In this document: positions 43,445 through 52,472 of the stretch, piece by piece
How positions within the stretch are numbered: the first letter of the stretch is position 1
How the letters are laid out: the number at the start of each line of letters is the position of its first letter
NCBI GenBank assembly: GCA_964343605.1
Contig: CAYFKJ010000001.1
Coordinates: 310,001-374,000, forward strand
Direction: 5' to 3'
Origin: CAYFKJ01 sp964343605
Lineage (GTDB): Bacteria; Pseudomonadota; Alphaproteobacteria; UBA2966
DNA: 64,000 nucleotides
Position numbers and translations under genes: made by a program
Notes under the pieces: model-generated
What the model saw: only the letters and a program-made list of their open reading frames with translations
Database searches by the model: none
Told to the model about the DNA's origin: nothing

Positions 43445-44647
43445 TCAGCTCAGCGAGTCGCAAAAGCGTCCGATCCGGGTCATGGCTTCCTCGAGGTTCT
43501 CCGTCGACGTGGCGTAGGACACCCGAAAATGCGGCGACAACCCGAAAGCCACACCTTGGACTGCGGCGATGCCCTCGGCCTCCAGCAGCGCCGTAACGAA
43601 CCCGCTGTCGTCCTCGATGACAGTGCCGTCGGGCGTCTTCTTGCCGATGGCGCCGGCGCAACTTGGGAAGACGTAGAATGCGCCCTTGGGCATGGGGCAT
43701 GAAAGCCCCGTCATGCCATCAAGCGCTGAAACCACAAGATCGCGCCGCGTGCGGAAGGTGTCGACCCATTCCTTCATGAAATCCTGTGGACCGTTCAAGG
43801 CTTCGATGGTCGCGGCTTGAGAGATCGAACTGGTGTGGGTCGTCGATTGAGACTGCACCTTGTTGATGGCCGCGATGATGTCCTTGGGCCCGCCGGCATA
43901 GCCGACCCGCCACCCGGTCATGGCGTAGGCCTTGGCCAACCCGTTGACCGTGAGCGTGCGGTCGTAAAGCTCCGGTTCGACCTGAGCGATGGTGAAGAAT
44001 TCGAAGTCGTCGTAGATGATGTGCTCGTAGATGTCGTCCGACATGATGCGCACATGGGGATGGCGTTTTAGCACGTCCGCCAGCGCCTGCAACTCGGCCT
44101 TGTCGTAGGCTGCACCCGTCGGGTTCGAGGGCGAGTTCAGAATCAGCCACTTGGTCCGGTCCGTGATGGCGTCTTCCAGCGCTTCGGGGCTCATCTTCAA
44201 ACCGGCGTTGATGCCGGCCTCGACGATCACCGGCGTGCCGCCCGCCAGCAATACCATGTCGGGGTAGGAGACCCAGTAAGGCGCCGGGATGACGACCTCG
44301 TCACCGGGGTCGATGGTCGCCATGATGGCGTTGTAGAGAACGCCCTTGCCGCCGCAGCCGATGGTGATCTGGTCGATGGTGTATTCCAGGCCGTTTTCGC
44401 GCTTGAACTTGTCCGCTACCGCCTGACGCGCGGCGGCCGTTCCCGATACCGCCGTGTACTTGGTTTCGCCGCGGTGGATGGCCTCGATGGCCGCCGCTTT
44501 GATATGGTCGGGCGTGTCGAAATCAGGCTCGCCCGCGCCCAGTCCGATGATGTCGCGGCCGGCCGCTTTCAGTTCGGCGACCTTCCCGGTCAGCGCTACG
44601 GTCGGCGACGGTTTGATGCGGCCCAGGGATTCGGCAATGAAGGACAT
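43445..44647 (-). CDS. aspC: Aspartate aminotransferase (class I/II, type Ib)
   Basis: A 400-residue PLP enzyme with the PLP lysine in NGLAKAYAMTGWRVGYAG, the aspartate/asparagine region NSPSNPTGAAYDKAELQALA, and the N-terminal SFIAESLGRIKPSPT. It is close to alphaproteobacterial aspartate transaminases (AAT-Ib), which may also accept prephenate. ATG at 44647 is taken; a TTG-started longer frame would overlap the lipoprotein gene on the other strand. It is likely monocistronic. Confidence 0.92.
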   Translation of the reverse strand: MSFIAESLGRIKPSPTVALTGKVAELKAAGRDIIGLGAGEPDFDTPDHIKAAAIEAIHRGETKYTAVSGTAAARQAVADKFKRENGLEYTIDQITIGCGGKGVLYNAIMATIDPGDEVVIPAPYWVSYPDMVLLAGGTPVIVEAGINAGLKMSPEALEDAITDRTKWLILNSPSNPTGAAYDKAELQALADVLKRHPHVRIMSDDIYEHIIYDDFEFFTIAQVEPELYDRTLTVNGLAKAYAMTGWRVGYAGGPKDIIAAINKVQSQSTTHTSSISQAATIEALNGPQDFMKEWVDTFRTRRDLVVSALDGMTGLSCPMPKGAFYVFPSCAGAIGKKTPDGTVIEDDSGFVTALLEAEGIAAVQGVAFGLSPHFRVSYATSTENLEEAMTRIGRFCDSLS

Positions 44648-44820
44648 GGCAGCCCCCTCCAATATGACGATTGGCGCCCGGTCGCGGGCGTGAACGGCGG
44701 GAAATCTACGCCTGGCCCGGTGCCAAGGCAAGCGGCAATACAGAAGGCGCGCGAGTCGGGCTGGCGAGGCAGGCCCGGGTCCGCTATTGTGCGCCTGGGT
44801 AAAGTCTTTTGGGACCGCAA

Positions 44821-46251
44821 ATGGGCGCAAAATTCGACCAGGGAGTGACGTCGCGAGCCGGGCGCTTGGGCGTACTGGCCGGAATCATGTTGTTGGGGGC
44901 ATGCACGTCCTGGCACAACTATTCGCCGCTGCGTGATCCGCCGCCCCAAACCCACCCAACGGTGGCCGAAATACCCATGGTCGATTGGAAGAAGGCGCGC
45001 CAATTCCGCATGCTGATGACGGAGTTCGCGTTCTCGCCCAAGGAACCCACGTTCGTCGCCGGAGATGCCTATCGTCTGATCCTGCGCAACGCCGGTGAGG
45101 AAACACACATCATTACCGGCACCAACTTCTGGCGTGCCATCGCCATCAGGAACATTGTATTGGCGACGTGGATGCCCCACGGCAGCAACGGGCACGTCGA
45201 CAAACAGGTCGGGCCAAAGGGAGCGGATCTGCTCCCGGTTTTGCCGAAAGCGTTCGAGTTGGACACGATTGTCGACAAGACCCGGGCCGATTCGGCGAAG
45301 GCCCAGGCCAAAAAAGCCGCTGTGGTAAAAGCGGCGGAGGAAGCTTACGAGGCCGAGAAGAAGCAGGGGGGCGTGGAAGCCGAAGAGGCGGACAATCCCT
45401 TCGCCGCCCCCGCCGAGGACGACGAGGGTGTTTCAGCCGACGACCCGTTCGCCGCGAAAACGGAAGACACGGACGAGGCGACTGAAGCCGAAGATCCCTT
45501 TGCCGCGGATACGGAGGACGCCGACGAGGCGGAAACCGCCGACGATCCCTTTGCCGCAAAACCTGAAGAGTCTGACGAAGCAGAGACCGCAGACGATCCT
45601 TTTGCGGCCGAAACCGAAGACGACGATTCACCGACCCCCGCAGACAACGCCTCGGACGAGAACACCGCCGACACGGAAGAGACCGAGGACACGGAAACGG
45701 CGGACGTCGAAGACGGCGAGGAAAACGACAAGGCCGACGACGACGACGTGGCGGCCGAAGACGGCGAATCCGACGAAGAGACCGAAAGCGCCGACGTCGA
45801 TGAAGCGGAAGACGGCGGCGAGGCTCCGGATACCGGCTGGACGCCCATTATCGTCGATGCCATTGAAGTGCCGCCGGGTCATGAAGCCGTCATCGAGTTT
45901 GTCGCCGTCCGTCCGGGCGTTTACGGGTTCTGGAGCGAGATCGGCCCCTTCGTCGCCATGGGCATGTTCGGAGAAGCCACCATCGAAGTCGTCACCGAGG
46001 ACGAGGCCGAAGTTGAAACCGCCGCGGTGATCCCGCCGGAAACCGAAGACGAAACCGAGCCGGAAGCCACCGAAGACGAGACAGAAACAGAAGCCACGGA
46101 AGACGCGGACGAGACGGAGGTTGAGGAAGACGCGGACGTGACAGAAGCCACGGAAGACGCGGACGAGACGGAGGTTGAGGAAGACGCGGACGTGACAGAG
46201 GTCGCGGAAGACGCGGACGAGTCGGAAGACGGCGAGGAAAAGTCCGAATAA
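44821..46251 (+). CDS. Acidic-repeat lipoprotein with split cupredoxin-like domain
   Basis: A 476-residue protein with a lipobox (AGIMLLGAC, Cys near residue 27). Residues 45-130 look like the first half of a cupredoxin-like domain (MTEFAFSPKEPTFVAGDAYR, then NAGEETHIITG). Residues 180-345 are a low-complexity acidic region with four DDPFAA-type repeats. Residues 345-395 look like the second half (VPPGHEAVIEFVAVRPGVYG). The C-terminus again is Glu/Asp/Thr-rich, with 18-residue repeats. Metal ligands cannot be assigned confidently. It probably sits at the outer membrane with a long negatively charged tail. The identity of the fold is inferred. Confidence 0.65.
   Translation: MGAKFDQGVTSRAGRLGVLAGIMLLGACTSWHNYSPLRDPPPQTHPTVAEIPMVDWKKARQFRMLMTEFAFSPKEPTFVAGDAYRLILRNAGEETHIITGTNFWRAIAIRNIVLATWMPHGSNGHVDKQVGPKGADLLPVLPKAFELDTIVDKTRADSAKAQAKKAAVVKAAEEAYEAEKKQGGVEAEEADNPFAAPAEDDEGVSADDPFAAKTEDTDEATEAEDPFAADTEDADEAETADDPFAAKPEESDEAETADDPFAAETEDDDSPTPADNASDENTADTEETEDTETADVEDGEENDKADDDDVAAEDGESDEETESADVDEAEDGGEAPDTGWTPIIVDAIEVPPGHEAVIEFVAVRPGVYGFWSEIGPFVAMGMFGEATIEVVTEDEAEVETAAVIPPETEDETEPEATEDETETEATEDADETEVEEDADVTEATEDADETEVEEDADVTEVAEDADESEDGEEKSE
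46093..46221 (+). repeat. 54-bp tandem repeat within the lipoprotein gene
   Basis: Two nearly identical 54-base units (46093-46146, 46147-46200) and the start of a third encode ATEDADETEVEEDADVTE-type 18-residue repeats. Near identity of the first two suggests recent duplication and possible copy-number variation between strains. Confidence 0.85.
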
Positions 46252-46254
46252 GCT

Positions 46255-47118
46255 CTATTCGGCCGGCCTCAGATAACAAATCCAGTACACCAGCGCGACC
46301 AGGACGCTGCCGCCGAATACGTTGCCGACGGTTACCGGCACCAAGTTGGCGGCAAAGCCGGCGGGGTTCATACCCGCCAGGGCGCCGGTGCCCAAGCCGG
46401 TGGCGGAGACCACAGCCGGATCGCCGGCGGCCCAGATGCCGATTGGAATGAGGTACATGTTGGCCACGGAGTGTTCGAACCCGAGCGCCACGAATGCCGT
46501 CACGGGAAAGATCACCGCAACAACTTTGCCCGGCACGGTATGGGCCGCGAAGGCCAACCAAACTGCGAGGCATACGAGGGTGTTGCACAAAACGCCACGC
46601 ACAAGCGCCTCGAGAAACGGGAGCTGGGTTTTGGCAGCCGCAATTTTCACTGCCGTCACGGCCACTGACCCGCCGCCGATGTCCAGCGTCCCCGATAATG
46701 CCACCAGAAAGACGGTGGCGACCGAACCGACGAAATTGCCAGCGTAAACAATCACCCAGTTGCGCAGGAGACCGCTCAGCGTCACCTGCCGCGACGCCCA
46801 GGCCATGACGATCAGATTGTTGCCGGTGAAGAGTTCCGCCCCGCCCACGATGACCAGGATCAGGCCGATTGAAAAGACCACGCCGCCGAGAACGCGGGTC
46901 GGTCCGAACCCGAGATCGGAACCCGTAACGGCGAGGGTGTAGAACATGGCGCCGAATGCGATGAAGGCGCCCGCCAGAACGGCCAGGGTAAAGGTCGGAA
47001 CCAAGGGCAGGTTGGCTTTCGTAACCCCCGCCGTAGTCACGCGCTCCGCCATTTCTGCTGGTTTGTAGGCATCGAACGTTCCGGCCGTGACGGTCGGCAA
47101 TTTATCCGTTTCAGCCAT
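46255..47118 (-). CDS. Formate/nitrite transporter family channel (FocA/NirC)
   Basis: A 287-residue inner-membrane channel with six helices, such as TFTLAVLAGAFIAFGAMFYT and LVIVGGAELFTGNNLIVMAW. The family signature is in the GGAELFTGN stretch, and a second hallmark is GFEHSVANMYLIPIGI. The two families FocA (formate) and NirC (nitrite) are not separable here. The gene starts 13 bases after the enolase-superfamily gene on the same strand, so they could be co-transcribed. Confidence 0.92.
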   Translation of the reverse strand: MAETDKLPTVTAGTFDAYKPAEMAERVTTAGVTKANLPLVPTFTLAVLAGAFIAFGAMFYTLAVTGSDLGFGPTRVLGGVVFSIGLILVIVGGAELFTGNNLIVMAWASRQVTLSGLLRNWVIVYAGNFVGSVATVFLVALSGTLDIGGGSVAVTAVKIAAAKTQLPFLEALVRGVLCNTLVCLAVWLAFAAHTVPGKVVAVIFPVTAFVALGFEHSVANMYLIPIGIWAAGDPAVVSATGLGTGALAGMNPAGFAANLVPVTVGNVFGGSVLVALVYWICYLRPAE

Positions 47119-47131
47119 GGTCAATCTTCTC

Positions 47132-48259
47132 CTACGCCCGTAGTCCTTCGAGACCCTGCCAGTCCAATTCGACGCCGTGTCCGGGCCGCTCCGGCGCTGT
47201 TGCAAAGCCTTCGACGATGTCCATGGGATGGGCGATGAACCGCTCTAATCCGAATCCGTGCGCCTCCAGATAAGACGCATTGGGGATTGCCGCCAACAGG
47301 TGCACATGCAAATCGTGCACGCCGTGGGAGGTGACCTGCAGATTCCGCGCTTCGGCCAGCGCCGCGACTTTCATCCAGACGGTGATGCCGCCGCAATTGG
47401 ACACGTCTGGTTCAGGGTACGTGACGCCGCCCGCGGCGAGCAGATGCTCGAACTCATAAAGCGAATGCAGGTTTTCGCCGGCCGCCAAGGCCACGCCGCC
47501 CTCCTCGAGGATCCGTCTATGACCGGCGTAATCGTCAGGAATAGTGGGTTCCTCCAGCCAGACCAGATCGAAATCACGTAATTGTCGGGCGGCCCTGATG
47601 GCCTGATCGACCCCCCAGCGCATATTGGCGTCGACCATGAGGGGGAAACCGTCGCCGAGATATTTCCGCATCTCGGCGACGCGTTCGATGTCCTCGGCCG
47701 TCTTGTCGCGTCCGACCTTCATCTTGATGGCGCGGAAGCCCCGGGCCAGATTGTCTTCCGTCTGCTTGAGCAGATCGTCCAAAGTGAACAAGAGATCGAT
47801 GCCGCCGGCATAGGCCCGTACCCGATTGTCTGCACCGCCCAACAACCGCCAGAGCGGCAAACCGGCCCGCTTCGCCTTCAAATCCCACAGCGCAATGTCG
47901 AGAGCCGAAATCGCGTGGGCCGCCAAACCACCCCTCCCGACGTAATGAGCCGCCCACCATAAGTCATGCCAAATCGCCTCGATCAGGTCCGCATCTCGGC
48001 CGACCAGGCCGGGGCCGAGATCATCGCCGAGAAGGCTTCGAATGGCACGGCCTCCGGTTCCAACCGTATAGGTGTATCCGACCCCCTCCACCCCCTCGGC
48101 ATCGGAAATCCGCACGGTAACCAGCTCAAAATGGCTCATGTCGCCGTGGGTTGAATCGGACAAAACGACGGGCAGCGGAATACGAAACGCGTCGGCGGCA
48201 ACGGTACTGATTTCAGGCACTTGAAACTCCGGGTCCCCATAAATGTCAGTAGTGTTCAT
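47132..48259 (-). CDS. Mandelate racemase/muconate lactonizing enzyme family protein
   Basis: A 375-residue enolase-superfamily enzyme. Base residue Lys in AIKMKVGRDKT, metal ligands in LMVDANMRW (Asp), WLEEPTIPDD (Glu) and LAAGENLHS (Glu), then the His of the mandelate-racemase subgroup in VTSHGVHDLHVHLLAA. The substrate is probably a hydroxy or sugar acid dehydrated or racemised at the alpha carbon. It is divergent from uvrB and just upstream of the FocA-type gene. No sugar-acid cluster lies next to it. Confidence 0.88.
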   Translation of the reverse strand: MNTTDIYGDPEFQVPEISTVAADAFRIPLPVVLSDSTHGDMSHFELVTVRISDAEGVEGVGYTYTVGTGGRAIRSLLGDDLGPGLVGRDADLIEAIWHDLWWAAHYVGRGGLAAHAISALDIALWDLKAKRAGLPLWRLLGGADNRVRAYAGGIDLLFTLDDLLKQTEDNLARGFRAIKMKVGRDKTAEDIERVAEMRKYLGDGFPLMVDANMRWGVDQAIRAARQLRDFDLVWLEEPTIPDDYAGHRRILEEGGVALAAGENLHSLYEFEHLLAAGGVTYPEPDVSNCGGITVWMKVAALAEARNLQVTSHGVHDLHVHLLAAIPNASYLEAHGFGLERFIAHPMDIVEGFATAPERPGHGVELDWQGLEGLRA

Positions 48260-48324
48260 TGAAACCGGGCTGATTGGCAAGCCGCCGTCTGGCGGGGATG
48301 CAGGCGCCGTCCTATATTGGAGGC

Positions 48325-50505
48325 ATGAGCAACCCTGAACCCACACCCCAATCCCCGGACGCGACCACCGCCAGACGCAAGTCGGAAGGCGGTATTCCGT
48401 TCGATCTGGTCTCCGATTTCACGCCGTCGGGCGATCAGCCCGAAGCGATTGCGGAGTTGCTGGCCGGCATCGACGAGGGCGAGCAGGATCAAGTGCTGTT
48501 GGGTGTTACCGGTTCGGGCAAAACCTTCACCATGGCCAACATCATCGCCAAGACGGGCCGGCCCGCGCTGGTGCTCGCGCCCAACAAGACGCTGGCGGCC
48601 CAGCTTTATGGCGAGATGAAGGCCTTCTTTCCGAACAACGCCGTCGAGTATTTCGTCTCCTATTACGATTACTACCAGCCCGAGGCCTATGTCCCGCGCT
48701 CCGACACCTATATCGAGAAAGACGCCTCCATCAACGAACAGATCGACCGCATGCGCCACGCCGCGACACGCGCCTTGTTGGAACGCGACGACGTCGTCAT
48801 CGTCGCCAGCGTCTCCTGCATCTACGGTATCGGCGACGTGGAGACCTATCAGGAGATGGCGGCGGTGGTCGAAGTCGGACAGCAACTGGACCGAACCCAT
48901 CTACTGCGTCAACTGGTCGAACTGCAGTACAAGCGCAACGATGCGGCCTTCGTGCGCGGCACCTTCCGGGTGCGCGGCGACCTGGTGGAAATCTTTCCGG
49001 CCCACCTCGAAGACCGGGCCTGGCGGCTCTCCCTGTTCGGCGATGAAGTGGAGAGCATAACCGAATTCGATCCCCTGACCGGACAGAAGACCGACAAGCT
49101 CGAATTCATCAAGGTCTACGCCAATTCGCACTACGTGACGCCCAAGCCGACGCTGAAACAGGCGGGTATCCAGATCAAAAAGGATCTGGAAATCCGGCTG
49201 GCCGAATTCCGCGAGGCCGAAAAACCGCTGGAGGCGGAGCGGATCGAACAGCGCACCCTATTCGACCTGGAGATGATGGAAGCCACCGGCTCGTGCGCCG
49301 GTATCGAAAACTACTCCCGATATCTGACGGGCCGCGCGCCCGGAGAACCGCCGCCGACGCTTTTCGAATACCTGCCCGACAACGCTCTGGTGATCGTCGA
49401 CGAAAGCCACGTCACGGTGCCGCAACTGGGCGGCATGTATAAGGGTGACTTCAACCGCAAATCGACCCTGGCCGAGTACGGTTTCCGGCTGCCCTCCTGC
49501 GTCGACAACCGGCCGCTGAAGTTCGAGGAATGGGACGCCATGCGCGGCCAGAGCATGTTCGTCTCGGCAACGCCGGGACCCTGGGAACTGGAGCGCACCG
49601 GCGGCGTGTTCACCGACCAGATTATCCGGCCCACCGGCCTGATCGATCCGGTCTGCATCGTCCGCCCCGTCGAACACCAGGTCGACGACCTGCTGGCCGA
49701 ATGCCGCGATGCCGCCAAAGCCGGCGAGCGCGTTCTCGTCACCACCCTCACCAAGCGCATGGCGGAGGACTTGACGGAGTACCTCCATGAAGCGGGATTG
49801 CGCGTACGTTACCTGCATTCGGACATCGACACGCTGGAACGCATTGAGATTATCCGCGACCTCAGGCTCGGCGCCTTCGACATCCTGGTCGGCATCAATC
49901 TGCTGCGGGAAGGCCTCGACATTCCGGAGTGCGCCATGGTGGCCATTCTGGATGCCGACAAGGAGGGCTTCCTGCGGTCCCGCACGTCCCTGATCCAGAC
50001 CATCGGGCGGGCGGCGCGCAACGTCGAAGGCCGGGTCATCCTCTATGCCGACAAGATGACCGACAGCCTGAAGGGCGCCATTGAGGAAACAAACAGGCGT
50101 CGTGAAAAACAGCAGGCCTACAACGCCGCCAACGGCATCACGCCGGAATCCGTCAAGAAGGCCATCGGCGATATTCTCGACGGCGTCTGCGAAGGCGATT
50201 ACGTCACGGTCGGAACCGGCGACGATCAGGTCGGACATCTGATCGGCAACAATCTCGAAACCCACCTGGCGGATCTCGAAAAACGCATGCTGACGGCGGC
50301 GGCCGACCTGGAATTCGAGGAGGCGGCGCGACTTAGGGACGAAATTCACCGCCTGAGGGAGGTCGATCTGGGCCTCAGTGTTTCAAGCCGCGCCAAGAAC
50401 GCGATTTCAGCGAAAAAGCGAACCGAACCGCGCTCATCAGCGGGCCGCCCGGGAACACGCCAGCTCCGCGGAAAATCAAAATCGCCCAGGCGAAAAAGAC
50501 ACTAG
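48325..50505 (+). CDS. uvrB: UvrABC system protein B
   Basis: A 726-residue DNA repair helicase-like protein. Walker A is GVTGSGKTFTMANI; the beta-hairpin region is VSYYDYYQPEAYVPRSDTY. Helicase motifs VDESHVTVPQLGGM and RDLRLGAFDILVGINLLREG follow, and a C-terminal UVR domain at about residues 650-690 (LEKRMLTAAADLEFEEAARL). It loads with UvrA onto lesions and recruits UvrC. The exact start is uncertain because GGAGG is only one base before the ATG at 48325; an ATG at 48298 is possible. Confidence 0.97.
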   Translation: MSNPEPTPQSPDATTARRKSEGGIPFDLVSDFTPSGDQPEAIAELLAGIDEGEQDQVLLGVTGSGKTFTMANIIAKTGRPALVLAPNKTLAAQLYGEMKAFFPNNAVEYFVSYYDYYQPEAYVPRSDTYIEKDASINEQIDRMRHAATRALLERDDVVIVASVSCIYGIGDVETYQEMAAVVEVGQQLDRTHLLRQLVELQYKRNDAAFVRGTFRVRGDLVEIFPAHLEDRAWRLSLFGDEVESITEFDPLTGQKTDKLEFIKVYANSHYVTPKPTLKQAGIQIKKDLEIRLAEFREAEKPLEAERIEQRTLFDLEMMEATGSCAGIENYSRYLTGRAPGEPPPTLFEYLPDNALVIVDESHVTVPQLGGMYKGDFNRKSTLAEYGFRLPSCVDNRPLKFEEWDAMRGQSMFVSATPGPWELERTGGVFTDQIIRPTGLIDPVCIVRPVEHQVDDLLAECRDAAKAGERVLVTTLTKRMAEDLTEYLHEAGLRVRYLHSDIDTLERIEIIRDLRLGAFDILVGINLLREGLDIPECAMVAILDADKEGFLRSRTSLIQTIGRAARNVEGRVILYADKMTDSLKGAIEETNRRREKQQAYNAANGITPESVKKAIGDILDGVCEGDYVTVGTGDDQVGHLIGNNLETHLADLEKRMLTAAADLEFEEAARLRDEIHRLREVDLGLSVSSRAKNAISAKKRTEPRSSAGRPGTRQLRGKSKSPRRKRH

Positions 50506-50631
50506 AAATTCCCCCCTGTCAGTTTTCTCAGGAGTATTAGGTAATTATTTAAGCTACTCATGCACCATGGGTTGTGAGTACGTTGGCGGGGCAATGATTT
50601 TGGTGGGGGGAAATGTAACGTTGGGCTGCTG

Positions 50632-50835
50632 GTGTCGCACGATTTAACAAACAGAGAACTTGAATGCCTTCAATGGTGCGCAGCCGGGAAGAGCTCCGCT
50701 GATATCGGCGATATCCTTGGGATTGCGGAGCGTACTGTCAATTGGCATGTCGACAACGCCATGAAGAAAATGAACTGCATTAACCGGGTGCAAGCCGTGG
50801 CCAAGGCGGTTTCATTGGGCCTCATCGACGTCTGA
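50632..50835 (+). CDS. LuxR/GerE helix-turn-helix-only protein
   Basis: A 67-residue protein consisting of just the GerE DNA-binding domain: LTNRELECLQWCAAGKSSAD, then ERTVNWHVDNAMKKM and NRVQAVAKAVSLGL. It lacks the autoinducer or receiver domain. The GTG at 50632 lies after an A/T-rich region with TTAGGTAATTATTTAAG, which could hold its promoter. It may be a functional mini-regulator or the remnant of a longer LuxR protein. Confidence 0.7.
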   Translation: MSHDLTNRELECLQWCAAGKSSADIGDILGIAERTVNWHVDNAMKKMNCINRVQAVAKAVSLGLIDV

Positions 50836-50859
50836 AACAAATCAGATTTATTTGTAGGT

Positions 50860-51246
50860 CTACGGAGCTTCAGCGGGATTCTTTTGCGCGCTCAGGCTGT
50901 TGATCATTTCCACCAACGTATCAATTCGCAACGGCCTCAGCAAAAGTGCCGAGGCCTGCTCGATCAAGCGGGCCTGCGCTTGGGATTGATCGTCGCCGGA
51001 CACGATCCCGACAAGCGGAACGGTAAGCCTGCCCGAGGGGCTTCGGGGCGCGATTTCGGGGTCGCTCAGGACGTCCGCGTCCGCCAATTCGGCATCGACG
51101 AACAATACTGCGGATGGATCCCCGGATGCCAGAGCGAGTCCGTCGGCCAGTGAAATCGCGAATTCAATTTCCTTGTGACAAAGCTGAACGGCCGCCGAGA
51201 GAAAATACCGGTCCCGTTCGTCCGACATGACGACGACCGCCTTCAA
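50860..51246 (-). CDS. Degenerate receiver-domain protein
   Basis: A 128-residue protein with response-regulator-like organisation: KAVVVMSDERDR at the first strand, AVLFVDAELADAD at the position of the phospho-Asp, LVGIVSGDD in place of the Thr/Ser strand, and LLLRPLRIDTLVEM where KPF is expected. The conserved lysine is an arginine, so phosphorylation signalling may be altered. It has no output domain. It is convergent with the HTH-only LuxR protein. The start is TTG at 51246; an ATG at 51228 is possible. Confidence 0.6.
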   Translation of the reverse strand: MKAVVVMSDERDRYFLSAAVQLCHKEIEFAISLADGLALASGDPSAVLFVDAELADADVLSDPEIAPRSPSGRLTVPLVGIVSGDDQSQAQARLIEQASALLLRPLRIDTLVEMINSLSAQKNPAEAP

Positions 51247-51518
51247 TGGAAATATCCGCCGTTCCCACGCGCGTGCAAACAGGTTTCTGGATCAGCCATC
51301 AGTCGCGTCCCCATACGCTCGGCCTTTCTCACTACGGCGGCGCCAAGAAATCGGGAAACCAACCCTTGTTGCTCAATCGCCGTCCGATTGGCGGCGCATA
51401 AGACCACTCCCGTCTCAGCGTAACTACTGTCATTTGTCACGGTTTTTTGGATTGGTGTAATCCTCGTCACAGCACGTTATAAAGAGACAAACCCGCGTAA
51501 GCTTCTGGAGCAAATTGA

Positions 51519-51986
51519 ATGGACGTCGCACAATTTCAGGAAATCATCATGCCGCTGGCCGAGGCGATCGCCGGTAAACCCGTCGACAAGACGTTAAAGA
51601 CAGCGCTGGACGAACAGTTTCCGGCCGACGGGGATGTCTTCAAAACGGTTGAAAAGGCCTGCCTTGAAGCCATTGAAGCCGGTTGGATGTGCGCCCAGGG
51701 CGAAAAGGGACGGAAATTCGGCCGCGTCATCAAACCCTCCGAGGCGACCGGCAACCTCAGCGTCGACGTGGTCGATCTGGAGGATGTCGTCGGCCCCCAC
51801 CACCGCCATCCCAAGGGTGAAATCTGCCTGGTCATGCCGCAGAACGAAGGCGCCAAGTTCGGCGGCAACGGCGCCGGCTGGTGCGTCTACCGGGCGGGCA
51901 GCGCCCACCACCCCACCGTCACGGACGGCCGGGCGCTGGTTCTCTACATGCTCCCGGACGGTGAAATCGAATTCACCGGTCAATAG
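51519..51986 (+). CDS. DUF4863 family protein, 4-hydroxylaminobenzoate lyase (PnbB)-like
   Basis: A 155-residue protein with the DUF4863 pattern: an N-terminal helical part, then DLEDVVGPHHRHPKGEICLVMP with the HHRHP histidines and the glutamate, followed by GWCVYRAGSAHHPTVTDG. The fold looks cupin-like with a metal site. The named member PnbB converts 4-hydroxylaminobenzoate to protocatechuate in nitrobenzoate degradation, but most members occur without such pathways. It is followed two bases later by a cytochrome c gene. Confidence 0.65.
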   Translation: MDVAQFQEIIMPLAEAIAGKPVDKTLKTALDEQFPADGDVFKTVEKACLEAIEAGWMCAQGEKGRKFGRVIKPSEATGNLSVDVVDLEDVVGPHHRHPKGEICLVMPQNEGAKFGGNGAGWCVYRAGSAHHPTVTDGRALVLYMLPDGEIEFTGQ

Positions 51987-51988
51987 GC

Positions 51989-52465
51989 TTGGCGAACCTG
52001 CGATTCTCCCTGCTCGGACTAGCCGCCGTCGTCATTGCGGTGACGGCGCTTAATATGGGCGGCTTCCTCGAAGAGTCCGATGCGGCCTGGTTCATCGACC
52101 CCAACCGGGGCGGCGGCAAACTGCTGAGCCAGGGCCGTCAGGTTTACGCCGACCACTGTGCCGGCTGTCACGGCGCCAACCTGGAAGGTGAGCCCAACTG
52201 GCGGGAGCGTCGGCCGGACGGCACCATGCCGGCCCCTCCCCAGGACGTTACCGGCCACACCTGGCAGCACACCGACGATCTGTTGATCGAAATCGTTTCC
52301 AAGGGCGGCAAGGTCTACCTGCCCAAGGGCGACGTCAGCCGCATGCCGGCGTTCGGCGAGATTCTATCGCTGGAGGAAATCACCGCCGTCCTGGCCTTCA
52401 TCAAGAGCCATTGGCCGAAAGACGTTCTGGAAATTCAGAAAGCCATCTGCAAGGCGGCGCGCTGA
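51989..52465 (+). CDS. Membrane-anchored class I cytochrome c
   Basis: A 158-residue monohaem cytochrome. An N-terminal signal/anchor (FSLLGLAAVVIAVTALNMGG) precedes the haem motif CAGCH in QVYADHCAGCHGANLEGEP. The likely axial Met is in VSRMPAFGEILS. It starts with TTG two bases after the DUF4863 stop, so translation is coupled. It resembles small electron-transfer cytochromes that accompany oxidases or dehydrogenases; a functional link to DUF4863 is only positional. Confidence 0.88.
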   Translation: MANLRFSLLGLAAVVIAVTALNMGGFLEESDAAWFIDPNRGGGKLLSQGRQVYADHCAGCHGANLEGEPNWRERRPDGTMPAPPQDVTGHTWQHTDDLLIEIVSKGGKVYLPKGDVSRMPAFGEILSLEEITAVLAFIKSHWPKDVLEIQKAICKAAR

Positions 52466-52472
52466 GGTCGGT

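Noticed and set aside
45345..45863. Serine-rich 172-codon ORF on the minus strand
   Set aside because: It is simply the antisense of the acidic repeat region (GAC/GAA/GCC codons read as Ser/Val/Phe).
49258..50349. 363-codon open frame opposite uvrB
   Set aside because: Antisense shadow of a well-conserved gene; no RBS or motif.
50378..50647. 89-codon ORF across the uvrB end
   Set aside because: Overlaps the uvrB C-terminus out of frame and has no homology-like pattern or RBS.
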